The notes beneath the pieces were generated by a model. That model was not told where the DNA came from and ran no database searches. It saw nothing but the letters and a program-made list of their open reading frames with translations. Of a DNA stretch of 64,000 nt, positions 27,053 to 35,046 are shown in pieces. Source of the stretch: Lentzea jiangxiensis (lineage in GTDB: Bacteria; Actinomycetota; Actinomycetes; Mycobacteriales; Pseudonocardiaceae); assembly GCF_900104175.1 (NCBI RefSeq), contig NZ_FNIX01000009.1, forward strand, positions 62,001 through 126,000, given 5' to 3'. Each line of letters begins with the position of its first letter. Position 1 is the stretch's first letter. The translations under genes and the position numbers were made by a program.

Positions 27053-27850
27053 GTGCGAGCCCGTTCCGCGCTCTTCGACGTCTACGGTGGCCACCTGCGC
27101 GAACGCGGTGGCGCCGCCACCATCGCCGCGCTCGTCCGGTTGCTCGAACCCCTCGGCTTCGCCGCGCCGGCCGTCCGCACGGCCGTCTCCCGCACCGTCC
27201 GGCAGGGCTGGTTGCAGCCCGCGCGGCTCCCCGACGGGCCCGGATACGCGATGACACCTCGCGGGGAACGACGGCTGGACGAGGCCGCCGCCCGCATCTA
27301 CCGCACCCGGCCGTCCACCTGGGACGGTCGCTGGCACGTCGTCGTGCTGGAGGAGCTGCCCGGCCGCGACTCGCGCGACCACCTGGCGTCGGAACTGCAG
27401 CTGCTCGGCTACGGCGCCCTCGGACCTGTGACGTGGATCGCGCCCCGGCCCTCCCCGGAGCTCGCCGACGTGCTGGCGGCCGAGGAGGTCGCCGCACGAA
27501 CTTTTCACGGTTCACACGACGGCGAGAACGCGGAGCTCGCCGCGAAGGCCTGGGACCTGGCCGAGCTGGGCCGCGACTACGCCGCGTTCGTCGCCCACTG
27601 GGGCGCTCAGGTGTCCGTTGTGGACGAAACGGACGACGCGGCGGCGTTCGCGGCGTCACAGCAGCTGTTGCACGCGTGGCGCAAGTTCCTGTTCCGCGAT
27701 CCCGGTCTTCCTGCTGAACTGTTGCCACCGGACTGGCCGGGCCACGCGGCAGCGTCGTTCTTCGACGAACAGACGCTGCGGCTGGCGCCGGGCACGAGCC
27801 GCTTCGTCGACGAGTGCCTGCGGCCGGTGCGCAACGTTTCCACAGCTTGA
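27053..27850 (+). CDS. paaX: PaaX-family transcriptional repressor
   Basis: 265 residues of the PaaX type, repressors that usually sense phenylacetyl-CoA. The N-terminal winged helix reads SALFDVYGGHLRERGGAATI and FAAPAVRTAVSRTVRQGWLQ; the middle domain has STWDGRWHVVVLEELPG; the C-terminal domain contains ELAAKAWDLAELGRDYAAFV, the family's dimer/ligand region. The GTG lies seven bases after CAGACT (27040-27045). Eleven bases before an enoyl-CoA hydratase homologue, which it probably controls. No other paa genes are present here. Confidence 0.88.
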   Translation: MRARSALFDVYGGHLRERGGAATIAALVRLLEPLGFAAPAVRTAVSRTVRQGWLQPARLPDGPGYAMTPRGERRLDEAAARIYRTRPSTWDGRWHVVVLEELPGRDSRDHLASELQLLGYGALGPVTWIAPRPSPELADVLAAEEVAARTFHGSHDGENAELAAKAWDLAELGRDYAAFVAHWGAQVSVVDETDDAAAFAASQQLLHAWRKFLFRDPGLPAELLPPDWPGHAAASFFDEQTLRLAPGTSRFVDECLRPVRNVSTA

Positions 27851-27860
27851 TGGAGGTCCA

Positions 27861-28646
27861 GTGTCCGAGCTCCTCGTCGAAGACGCCGATGGTGTGCGCA
27901 CGCTCACGTTCAACCGCCCGGAGTCGTTCAACGCCTTCACCGTCTCGCTGAAGGAGGCGTTCCTCGCCGAGCTGAAGGCGGCGGCGGCCGACGCGTCGGT
28001 GCGCGCGGTGGTGATCACGGGTGCGGGCAGGGCGTTCTGCGCGGGTCAGGACCTCAAGGAGCACATCGGGTTGCTGCAGGCCGGTGACCCCGCGCCGCTG
28101 CACACCGTCGAGAAGCACTACAACCCGATCGTGCGCGAGCTGATCGCGATGCCGAAGCCGGTGATCGCCGCGGTCAACGGCAGCGCGGCGGGTGCGGGCG
28201 CGTCCTTCGCCTACGCCGCCGACCTGCGCATCGCGGGCACGTCGGCGAAGTTCCTGATGGCCTTCGCGAACGTGGGCCTGACCGCGGACTCGGGCGCCTC
28301 CTACACGCTGCCGAGGCTGATCGGCCACGGCCGCGCGATGGAGATGATGCTGCTCGCGCAGCCCGTCGGCGCCGAGGAGGCGTTGCGGATCGGCATGGTC
28401 AACCAGGTCGTGCCGGACGACGAGCTGCTGCCCACCGCGCAGGCGCTGGCCGCCCGGCTGGCGGCGGGCCCGACGACGGCCTACGCGAAGATCAAGGAAG
28501 CGCTGGCCGCGGCGGCGGACGGGACGCTGGAGGACGCGCTGGAGGCGGAGCGCCGCACCCAGGCCGACTGCGGCGCCACCGAGGACCACCGCGAGGCGGT
28601 GGACGCGTTCGTGAACAAGCGCGCCCCGAGGTTCACCGGGCGCTAG
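27861..28646 (+). CDS. enoyl-CoA hydratase/isomerase (PaaG-like)
   Basis: 261-residue crotonase-fold enzyme. The oxyanion-hole segments are RAFCAGQDLKEHIG and AAVNGSAAGAGASFAYAADL. The active-site stretch LTADSGASYTLPRLIG keeps an Asp at the position used by PaaG-type isomerases (1,2-epoxyphenylacetyl-CoA isomerase) and lacks the paired Glu residues of classical hydratases, so isomerase chemistry is more likely. The upstream PaaX gene supports an aromatic-CoA role. GGAGG sits four bases before the GTG. Convergent overlap of 14 bases with tagA. Confidence 0.87.
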   Translation: MSELLVEDADGVRTLTFNRPESFNAFTVSLKEAFLAELKAAAADASVRAVVITGAGRAFCAGQDLKEHIGLLQAGDPAPLHTVEKHYNPIVRELIAMPKPVIAAVNGSAAGAGASFAYAADLRIAGTSAKFLMAFANVGLTADSGASYTLPRLIGHGRAMEMMLLAQPVGAEEALRIGMVNQVVPDDELLPTAQALAARLAAGPTTAYAKIKEALAAAADGTLEDALEAERRTQADCGATEDHREAVDAFVNKRAPRFTGR

Positions 28647-29214
28647 CGCGGAAGCAGGTCGCTATGTGGTCGTCCACCATCCCGGTGGCCTGCATCAGCG
28701 CGTAGCACGTGGTGGGGCCGAGGAACTTGAAGCCGCGCTTCTTCAGCTCCTTGGCCATCGCCTTCGACTCGTCCGTGATCGCCGGCACGTCCATGATCGT
28801 CGCAGGGCGCACGTGGCCGGCGGGGGCGAACGACCACAGCAGCGCGTCGAGGTCCACGTCCTGCTCGACGATCACGCGGGCGTTGTGGATCGCGGCGTCG
28901 ATCTTCATCCGGTTCCGGACGATGCCCGCGTCGGACATCAGCCGTTCCACGTCGGCCGGCCCGAACGCGGCCACCAGCTCCGGGTCGAAGCCGCCGAACG
29001 CCGCGCGGAACGCCGGGCGCTTGCGCAGGATCGTGATCCACGACAGCCCGGACTGGAACGCCTCCAGCGACATGCGTTCGTAGAGCTCCGGGGTGCCGTG
29101 CAGCTCCACGCCCCACTCGGTGTCGTGGTAGGCGGCGTAGTCCGGGGCCGAGTCGCCCCACGGGCAGCGGACGAGCACCTGCTCCCCGGCGGCCCGCTCA
29201 AGCCGGGTGGTCAC
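28633..29214 (-). CDS. tagA: DNA-3-methyladenine glycosylase I
   Basis: 193-residue Tag glycosylase that excises 3-methyladenine from alkylated DNA. Conserved segments: RCPWGDSAPDYAAYHDTEWG (zinc Cys and substrate-pocket residues), ERMSLEAFQSGLSWITILRK, DAGIVRNRMKIDAAIHNA, and the C-terminal KFLGPTTCYALMQATGMVDDH, whose Cys and His complete the zinc site. Same neighbours (DivIVA protein, gpgS) as Rv1210. The start overlaps the end of the DivIVA gene. Confidence 0.95.
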   Translation of the reverse strand: MTTRLERAAGEQVLVRCPWGDSAPDYAAYHDTEWGVELHGTPELYERMSLEAFQSGLSWITILRKRPAFRAAFGGFDPELVAAFGPADVERLMSDAGIVRNRMKIDAAIHNARVIVEQDVDLDALLWSFAPAGHVRPATIMDVPAITDESKAMAKELKKRGFKFLGPTTCYALMQATGMVDDHIATCFRASAR

Positions 29215-29506
29215 TGCTCTCCCTGTCCTCGAGCTCCGCGACGCGCGCCCGCAGCGTCTCGACCTCGGCCGAGAGCCGCTGCAGGACCCAGTCGACCTCG
29301 CTCATCTTGTAGCCGCGGAAGACCTGCTGGAACTTCAGCTCGCGGACGTCCTGCGCGGTGATGTCGTCGGCGGGCAGCCGCGTGGGCGACGCACCGGGTG
29401 GCAGCGGCGCGAGCTCCTCGCCGCGCCCGAACACCAACGCCGCGAGCAGGAACACCACTGCCGCGACGGCCACCAGCACGATCAGGTAGATCAGGGCGTT
29501 GGTCAC
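29198..29506 (-). CDS. DivIVA-domain membrane protein
   Basis: 102 residues, like Rv1209. One N-terminal membrane helix (ALIYLIVLVAVAAVVFLLAALVF is the span) is followed by a short linker and a DivIVA-like domain: LPADDITAQDVRELKFQQVF, then RGYKMSEVDWVLQRLSAEVE, ending in a coiled coil. DivIVA domains bind curved membrane and organise polar growth in actinobacteria. The GTG overlaps the previous stop (GTGA). Confidence 0.88.
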   Translation of the reverse strand: MTNALIYLIVLVAVAAVVFLLAALVFGRGEELAPLPPGASPTRLPADDITAQDVRELKFQQVFRGYKMSEVDWVLQRLSAEVETLRARVAELEDRESSDHPA

Positions 29507-30183
29507 GCGACGATCGTGGCACAGCTCAGGCAGCGGCGAGCGAGCAGACCGAGCCGGACGATCACGGTCCACGTGACGAGGCTCGCGACGCTCATCGGCA
29601 ACGACTGCACCAGCCGCGCCACGTCGAGGTGCGCGGTGGCGACGATGATCGAGAGGTTGCCGAGCAGCACCGCGCCGACGGCCGTGAGCGCGACACCGGC
29701 GCCGAGCCTGGCGAGCAGCTTCGCGTCGCACCTGCGCGCCAGGAGCCGGCCGAGGATTAGCGTCACCAGCGCCACCCCGGACGCGATGCCACTGGTCAGG
29801 TCGTTGGCCTTGGCGATGAACAGGTACCAGGCGGGCGGCATCGAGCCGAAGTCCTGCCACGGCCCGACGAGCAGCAACCGGCCGTACTCCCACGCCATGT
29901 GCATCAACGGCAGCACGATCGCGAGCCAGATGAGCGTGCGCGTGCCGTAGGCGACGGCGAGCTCGGCCTGGTACTCGTTCGCGATCTCGCGCACGGGGCC
30001 GAACTCCTCGACCGCGCGTTGCCGGGCCTCTTCTTCCGCGAGGCCGCGGCCGAGGTGCGCCTCGGAGGCGTCGGTGAGGCTGTCGCGGGTTTCGGTGAGC
30101 AGGTCGCGGACCTGCTTCCGCGAGCCCTGCAACCGCGCCCCGAGCTCGGCGACGTACCGCTCGATCGGATCGGTTTCCCTCAC
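29503..30183 (-). CDS. HAAS-domain membrane protein
   Basis: 226 residues. The N-terminal cytoplasmic part (PIERYVAELGARLQGSRKQV, then LTDASEAHLGRGLAEEEARQRAVEEFGPV) is the HAAS/DUF1700 signature that accompanies PadR regulators; about four to five membrane helices follow. The GTG start overlaps the PadR stop by four bases. By family knowledge PadR and HAAS proteins form signalling pairs, the membrane protein modulating the regulator. Confidence 0.85.
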   Translation of the reverse strand: MRETDPIERYVAELGARLQGSRKQVRDLLTETRDSLTDASEAHLGRGLAEEEARQRAVEEFGPVREIANEYQAELAVAYGTRTLIWLAIVLPLMHMAWEYGRLLLVGPWQDFGSMPPAWYLFIAKANDLTSGIASGVALVTLILGRLLARRCDAKLLARLGAGVALTAVGAVLLGNLSIIVATAHLDVARLVQSLPMSVASLVTWTVIVRLGLLARRCLSCATIVA

Positions 30184-30515
30184 TGCTGCGCCCACTTCCC
30201 CCCTCCCAGCACCCCGTCGATGACCGTCGTGAACTCGCGCCACGCGCTGCGCTCGGCGTTCAGGGCGCGTTGCCCCGCCTGCGTGAGCCGGTAGGTGCGG
30301 CGCTTGCGCCCGCCGACCGTGCTCCAGTCGCTGACGACGTGGCCCGCCCGCTCCAGCCTGCGCAACGCCGGGTAGACCGTGCCCGTCGGGAGGTCGAGCG
30401 CACCCCCGCTGCCCTGCTGCAACGCCTCGATGATCGCGTAGCCGTGCAGCTGCCTGCCGTCGAGCGTGGCCAGCAGCAACGCGTCGAGGTGGCCGCGTAG
30501 CGCGTCGGGCTTCAT
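30180..30515 (-). CDS. PadR-family transcriptional regulator
   Basis: 111-residue PadR repressor. The winged helix is LLLATLDGRQLHGYAIIEAL, then LPTGTVYPALRRLERAGHVV with GGRKRRTYRLTQAGQRAL as the wing. First gene of a tight chain (padR, HAAS protein, DivIVA protein, tagA) with overlaps at each junction, so it probably regulates the chain. The inducer is unknown. Confidence 0.92.
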   Translation of the reverse strand: MKPDALRGHLDALLLATLDGRQLHGYAIIEALQQGSGGALDLPTGTVYPALRRLERAGHVVSDWSTVGGRKRRTYRLTQAGQRALNAERSAWREFTTVIDGVLGGGKWAQQ

Positions 30516-30565
30516 GGGGCGACTCTACTGAGCCGGGCTCTGGGAGTGGTCCCTGAAATCCTCGG

Positions 30566-30581
30566 TCAGGGTCTGCCCTGA
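30566..30581. promoter_or_regulatory. small inverted repeat upstream of cydA
   Basis: TCAGGG-TCTG-CCCTGA, flanked by three related CCTGA(A/G)AT(C/G)C units at 30552-30597. It lies between divergent padR and cydA and is a candidate operator for either. No clear ribosome site precedes cydA. Confidence 0.4.
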
Positions 30582-30645
30582 GATCCCCCTGAGATGCGCT
30601 TTCCGGGCTTAATAAGTAGCCGCGCTACGCATACCGTCGCTCCCC

Positions 30646-31806
30646 ATGAACGCAGTAGACCTCGCCCGGCTCCAGTTCGCGCTGACGACGTCGTTCCACT
30701 TCCTGTTCGTGTTGCTCACGCTGGGCCTGGTCACGCTGCTCGTGGTCATGCAGACGAGGTTCACGATCACCGGCGCGCCCGTGCACGAGCGGATGACGCG
30801 GTTCTGGGGCCGGATCTACGTGATCAACTACGCGCTGGGGATCGTCACCGGGATCGTGATGGAGTTCCAGTTCGGCCTGAACTGGTCGGGCCTCGCGACC
30901 TACGCCGGCGACGTGTTCGGGGCGCCGCTCGCGCTGGAGACGCTGATCGCGTTCTTCCTGGAGTCGACGTTCCTCGGACTGTGGATCTTCGGCTGGGGCA
31001 AGCTCCACCGCTGGCTGCACCTGGCGCTGCTCTACCTGACGGCGCTGACGGCGTTCGCCTCGGCGTTCTGGATCATGGCGGCGAACGGGTTCCTGCAGCA
31101 CCCCGTCGGCTACCGGGTCGACGGGAACGTGCTGCGGCTGGACGACTTCGGCGCCCTGCTGACCAACCCCGCGTTCACCTCCGCCCTGGTGCACGTCGTC
31201 TTCGCGGCGATCACCGCGGGCGGCGTGTTCCTGACCGGTGTCTCGGCGTACCACTTCATCAAGCGGACGCCCGAGGCCGACTTCTTCCGGCGCTCGCTGC
31301 GGATGGGCGTGGTCACCACGGCCCTGGCCACGCCGGCGCTGATCGGTGCCGGCTTCGCCCAGTTCCCGGTGATCGAGCGGTACCAGCCCGGCAAGAGCGA
31401 CGCGGCGCAGTGGATCGGGGCGCCGCTCGGGTTCATGATCCTGATCGGGATGGGGCTGACGCTGATCAGCTGGCTCACGCTGCCGCTGCTGATCAGGGAC
31501 GCCGTGATCAGGATGCGCTTTCCCCTGTACCTCATGGTGATCGGCATCCCCTTCCCGTTCGCGGCGGCCGTCTTCGGGTGGATGTTCCGGGAGATCGGCC
31601 GTCAGCCCTGGCTGGTCTACGGCCTGTTGCGCACCGAAGACGCGGTGTCGCATGTGGACGCCTCGCAGATCCTGTTGTCGCTCGTCGTGTTCACGACCCT
31701 GTTCGTGCTGCTGGCCTGTGTGGACTGGGCGTTGATCGCACGTGCGGTCCGCCGCGGTCCGGACGTGGCGCCGGCTCCTGTCTCGCCGCTGGTGGTGACG
31801 CTCTGA
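30646..31806 (+). CDS. cydA: compact cytochrome bd oxidase subunit I (CydA)
   Basis: 386 residues; usual CydA is about 450-520. Nine helices are still recognisable. Seen: LTTSFHFLF (His18, high-spin haem ligand position), NWSGLATYAGDVFGAPLALE and AFFLEST (Glu98 and Glu106, proton path), LVHVVFAA (His183, b558 ligand) and REIGRQPWLVYG. The periplasmic Q-loop is almost gone: after RYQPGKSDAAQ (247-255) the chain goes straight into the next helix, and the usual Arg and Met ligand position near IMVGLG appears here as MILIGMG. The reading frame is intact and overlaps cydB by one base. Quinol oxidation and oxygen reduction are the family role; activity here is doubtful or modified. Confidence 0.88.
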   Translation: MNAVDLARLQFALTTSFHFLFVLLTLGLVTLLVVMQTRFTITGAPVHERMTRFWGRIYVINYALGIVTGIVMEFQFGLNWSGLATYAGDVFGAPLALETLIAFFLESTFLGLWIFGWGKLHRWLHLALLYLTALTAFASAFWIMAANGFLQHPVGYRVDGNVLRLDDFGALLTNPAFTSALVHVVFAAITAGGVFLTGVSAYHFIKRTPEADFFRRSLRMGVVTTALATPALIGAGFAQFPVIERYQPGKSDAAQWIGAPLGFMILIGMGLTLISWLTLPLLIRDAVIRMRFPLYLMVIGIPFPFAAAVFGWMFREIGRQPWLVYGLLRTEDAVSHVDASQILLSLVVFTTLFVLLACVDWALIARAVRRGPDVAPAPVSPLVVTL

Positions 31807-32429
31807 TGGAAGCCCTCTGGTTGACGGTGCTCGGTGTCCTCACGGCCGGGTACTTCGCGCTGGCCGGTTTCGACTACGGCACAGGCCTTCTCCTGCCGTT
31901 CCGCCGGCGCGAGGTCGCCCTGCGCCGGATGAACCCGTTCTTCCTGGGCAACGAGGTGTGGCTGGTCGCGGCGGTCGGGGTGCTGTTCGCGGCCTTCCCC
32001 CGCCTGGAGGGAGAACTGCTCTCCGGCGCGCACAGCACGTTCACGCTGGTCCTGGCCGGGCTGGTGCTGTTCATGGCGGCCGTGCAGCTGCGGCTGTGGT
32101 GGTGGCTGGTGTTCACCGGTGCGCTCATGGTGTCCGCGGGCTGGGGGTTGTTCCTGGCCCACCTGCTGGAGGCGCCCTGGCCCGTCGCACTCGTGATGCC
32201 GGTGCTGTTCGCGGTGCACGGCTGGGTGTTCCAGGCCCGGCTGTGGAAGGTGTTCCCGGTGACCGCGGCGCTGTGCGCGGCGCCGATCCCGCTCGCGTTC
32301 AGCTCGGTCGACGTCACCGGGCTCATGGCGCACCCCGACACGCTCGGCCTGCTCGCGTGGGTCGCGATCCCGGTCATCCCGCTGGTGGTGGTGTTGCAGT
32401 GGTCGATCGTCGCCCTCTCCTCGCGCTGA
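31806..32429 (+). CDS. cydB: compact cytochrome bd oxidase subunit II (CydB)
   Basis: 207 residues against about 340-380 normally. The N-terminus is typical (LTAGYFALAGFDYGTGLLLPF), the GNEVWLVAAVGVLFAAFP helix is clear, and the C-terminus still matches the last CydB helix (HPDTLGLLAWVAIPVIPL). The usual VWDGN before EVW reads FFLGN, so Trp and Asp are replaced. Roughly 140 residues from several internal places are missing, leaving about six helices. The frame is open and the gene sits correctly between cydA (1-base overlap) and cydD (31-base overlap). Confidence 0.85.
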   Translation: MEALWLTVLGVLTAGYFALAGFDYGTGLLLPFRRREVALRRMNPFFLGNEVWLVAAVGVLFAAFPRLEGELLSGAHSTFTLVLAGLVLFMAAVQLRLWWWLVFTGALMVSAGWGLFLAHLLEAPWPVALVMPVLFAVHGWVFQARLWKVFPVTAALCAAPIPLAFSSVDVTGLMAHPDTLGLLAWVAIPVIPLVVVLQWSIVALSSR

Positions 32430-33748
32430 TCCCGATCCCGTTCCTGGTGCTCGCGCAGGCCGAGCTCCTGGCGTCCGTGCTGAGCGGTGGCACCGGTCTT
32501 CTCCTGCTGTGCCTCGTGATCGGCCTGCGGGTGCTGGTGTGGTGGGGGCACCGCGAGTGGGCGCACCGGGCCGCCGAACGCACTCGCGTCCGCCTGCGGG
32601 AGGCGTTCCTGCGCTCGCCGGGGACCAAGGCCGGCGAGGTCGCCACGCTGGTGACGCGCGGCGTGCACGACGTGACGCCGTACGTCGTCGGGTACCTGCC
32701 GATGCGGGTCCTGGCCGTCGCCGTGCCGCTCGCCGTGGTGGTCCGGCTGGCGTTCGCCGACCTCACGGCGGCGCTGACGATCCTCGCCACGCTGCCGTTG
32801 ATCCCGGTCTTCGGTGCGCTGGTCGGCGCCCACACCCGTGAACGGACCGCCCGCCAGTGGGAGGCGCTGGCCACCCTCGGCGGCCACTTCCTCGACGTCG
32901 TCAGGGGAATCGGCACGCTGCGGGCGTTCGGGCGGGCCGGGGCGCAGTCCGAGGTGGTCCGCGGGCTCGCCGCGCGACACCGGGCGGAGACCATGTCGGC
33001 GCTCCGGGTCGCCTTCCTGTCGGCGTTCGTGCTGGAGCTCGTGGCCACGATGTCGGTGGCGCTCGTCGCGGTGCCGGTGGGGCTCAGGCTCCTCGGCGGC
33101 GGAGTGCCGCTGCACACCGCGTTGCTCGTGCTCCTCCTCGCCCCGGAGGCGTTCCTGCCGTTGCGGGCGGCCGGTGCCCAGTACCACGCGAGCGCCCAGG
33201 GCCGGGAGGTGCTCGCGAAGGTCCCGGCGCTCGCCGAGTCCCGCGGCCAGGCGCCGCCGGACCTCGCGAGCTCGGAGATCGTGTTCGACGACGTGAGCGT
33301 CCGCAGCCTTAGGAACTTTTCGCTGCGCATCCGGCCCGGCGAACGGATCGCGCTCGTCGGCCCGAGCGGCGCGGGCAAGAGCACGGTTCTCGGGCTGCTG
33401 CTGGGTTTCGTGCGTCCCGACAGCGGCCGCGTGCTCGTCGGTGGCGTCGACCTGCGGGAGATCGATCAGCGGAGGTGGCTGGAAGCGCTGTCGTGGGTGC
33501 CGCAACGCCCCACGCTCGTCCCGGCGGCGCTTTCGTCCGGTGAGCAGCAGCGGGTCGCGCTCTCCAACGCCCTGGACCGGAGCGGAGCCGGTCTGTTCCT
33601 GCTCGACGAGCCGACCGCGCACCTCGACGCGGAGACGGAGTCCCTGGTGCTCGCGGCGGCCCGCGAGTTCATCCGAGGCCGGACGGCCGTGGTCGTCGCG
33701 CACCGGCCGGCACTGCTGGAGGAGGTCGACAGGGTGGTCCGGACATGA
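32399..33748 (+). CDS. cydD: CydD-like ABC protein lacking the ATPase helical subdomain
   Basis: 449 residues; usual CydD is about 530-580. The membrane domain matches CydD from LAQAELLASVL on (VATLVTRGVHDVTPYVVGYL, ATLPLIPVFGALVGAHTRER, FLDVVRGIGTLRAFGRA, LLVLLLAPEAFLPLR). In the ATPase domain Walker A (GPSGAGKST, near 320) and Q-loop (SWVPQRPTLVP) run directly into the signature LSSGEQQR and Walker B LFLLDEPTAHLD; the roughly 50 residues of the helical subdomain between them are absent. CydDC exports thiols and is needed for bd oxidase assembly. The GTG start is inside cydB. Confidence 0.85.
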   Translation: MVDRRPLLALIPIPFLVLAQAELLASVLSGGTGLLLLCLVIGLRVLVWWGHREWAHRAAERTRVRLREAFLRSPGTKAGEVATLVTRGVHDVTPYVVGYLPMRVLAVAVPLAVVVRLAFADLTAALTILATLPLIPVFGALVGAHTRERTARQWEALATLGGHFLDVVRGIGTLRAFGRAGAQSEVVRGLAARHRAETMSALRVAFLSAFVLELVATMSVALVAVPVGLRLLGGGVPLHTALLVLLLAPEAFLPLRAAGAQYHASAQGREVLAKVPALAESRGQAPPDLASSEIVFDDVSVRSLRNFSLRIRPGERIALVGPSGAGKSTVLGLLLGFVRPDSGRVLVGGVDLREIDQRRWLEALSWVPQRPTLVPAALSSGEQQRVALSNALDRSGAGLFLLDEPTAHLDAETESLVLAAAREFIRGRTAVVVAHRPALLEEVDRVVRT

Positions 33749-35046
33749 GACTCGCGATCTTGGTCGGCGTCCTCGCCGAACTGGCCGGCGTCGGCCTCAC
33801 CGCCACGGCGACGTGGCTCGTCATGCGCGCCGCCGAGCACCCGCCGATGGCGGCGCTCACCGTGGCGGTCGTCGCGGTCCGCACGCTCGCGCTCGCCAAA
33901 GGCGCGCTGCGCTACCTCGAACGCCTCACCAGCCACGGGGCGGTGCTCGGCGAGGCCGTGGAGCTGCGCGGCAAGGTCTACGACGACCTCGTGCACCGCC
34001 GGCACGTCCCGTCCGCCACGGCGCTGACCCGCATCGTCACCAACGTCGACCAGCACCTCGACACGAAGCTGCGCACCACCCTGCCGTGGATCACCGCGGC
34101 CGTGGTGAGCGCCGTGGTCGCCGCCGCCTCGGGCTTCTCGCTGCCGCTGCTCGCCGGCCTGACGATCAACCTCGCACTCCTCCCGTGGCTCGCGGTCCGT
34201 GAGCCACGGGACCTCACCCCGGTGCGCGCCAAGCTGACCGAACAGACCACGGAACTGGTGCACAGCAGGGAAGAACTCATCGCCTACGGCCTTTTCGACG
34301 ACAAGCTCCGCGCGGCCGCCGAGACCGCCAGGACGTTGTCCCGCGGGGAACGCACGCGCGACCTGACGCCGTTGGCGATCGGCGTCCAGTTCGCCGCCGC
34401 GCTGCTGATGCTCCACCAGCACGAGCCCGCCTGGCTGGTCATGGCCGCCATCGCGACGTTCGAGATCACCGTGCCGCTGGCGGCGATGTCCAGGCCGGTC
34501 CCGGAACCGGCGGACGAACCCGAGCCGGTCCACGTGCCCGAAGCCCCGGTCCCCACCGGCAGGACGGCGATCGTCGGCCCGAGCGGTTCCGGGAAGACCA
34601 CGCTGCTCAACGCCCTCGCGCACCGGCTCGAACCGAGCAAGGGCGCGCTGGCCGACGCGCACGTCTTCCACACCACGGTCCGCACGAACGTCCTGCTCGC
34701 CCGACCCGGTGCCACGCAGGAGGAGCTCGACAGGGCCGCGGCGATCACCGAGCTCGACCTCGACTGGGACCGGGTCGTCGGCGAGCGCGGTGAGGAGATC
34801 TCCGGCGGCCAGCGCCAGCGGCTCGTGCTGACGAGGTCGGTGCTGGCGCACCCCGAGGTCCTGCTCCTCGACGAACCCACCGAGGGACTGGACCCGGAGC
34901 AGGCCGACCGCGTGCTGGGCGGGGTGCTGGACCACTGCCGCGGCACGGCCCTGGTCGTGACGCACCGGGAGGAGCAGCTAGCGCTCTTCGACCACGTGCA
35001 CCATCGGCGGCCGGTCGGCCACGAGCACGTCGGCGGAGTCGGGTAG
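33745..35046 (+). CDS. cydC: compact CydC-like ABC protein
   Basis: 433 residues; usual CydC is about 550. The N-terminal membrane part is recognisable (GLTATATWLVMRAAEHPPMA, LAKGALRYLERLTSHGAVL, LTRIVTNVDQHLDTKL), then shortened. The ATPase domain has Walker A GPSGSGKTT near 278, a gap where two strands and the Q-loop start should be (RLEPSKGALADAHVFHTTVR), then an intact LLARPGATQEELDRA helical part, signature ISGGQRQR and Walker B VLLLDEPTEGLD. The ATG overlaps cydD by four bases. The last 23 codons are antisense to gpgS. Confidence 0.85.
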   Translation: MRLAILVGVLAELAGVGLTATATWLVMRAAEHPPMAALTVAVVAVRTLALAKGALRYLERLTSHGAVLGEAVELRGKVYDDLVHRRHVPSATALTRIVTNVDQHLDTKLRTTLPWITAAVVSAVVAAASGFSLPLLAGLTINLALLPWLAVREPRDLTPVRAKLTEQTTELVHSREELIAYGLFDDKLRAAAETARTLSRGERTRDLTPLAIGVQFAAALLMLHQHEPAWLVMAAIATFEITVPLAAMSRPVPEPADEPEPVHVPEAPVPTGRTAIVGPSGSGKTTLLNALAHRLEPSKGALADAHVFHTTVRTNVLLARPGATQEELDRAAAITELDLDWDRVVGERGEEISGGQRQRLVLTRSVLAHPEVLLLDEPTEGLDPEQADRVLGGVLDHCRGTALVVTHREEQLALFDHVHHRRPVGHEHVGGVG

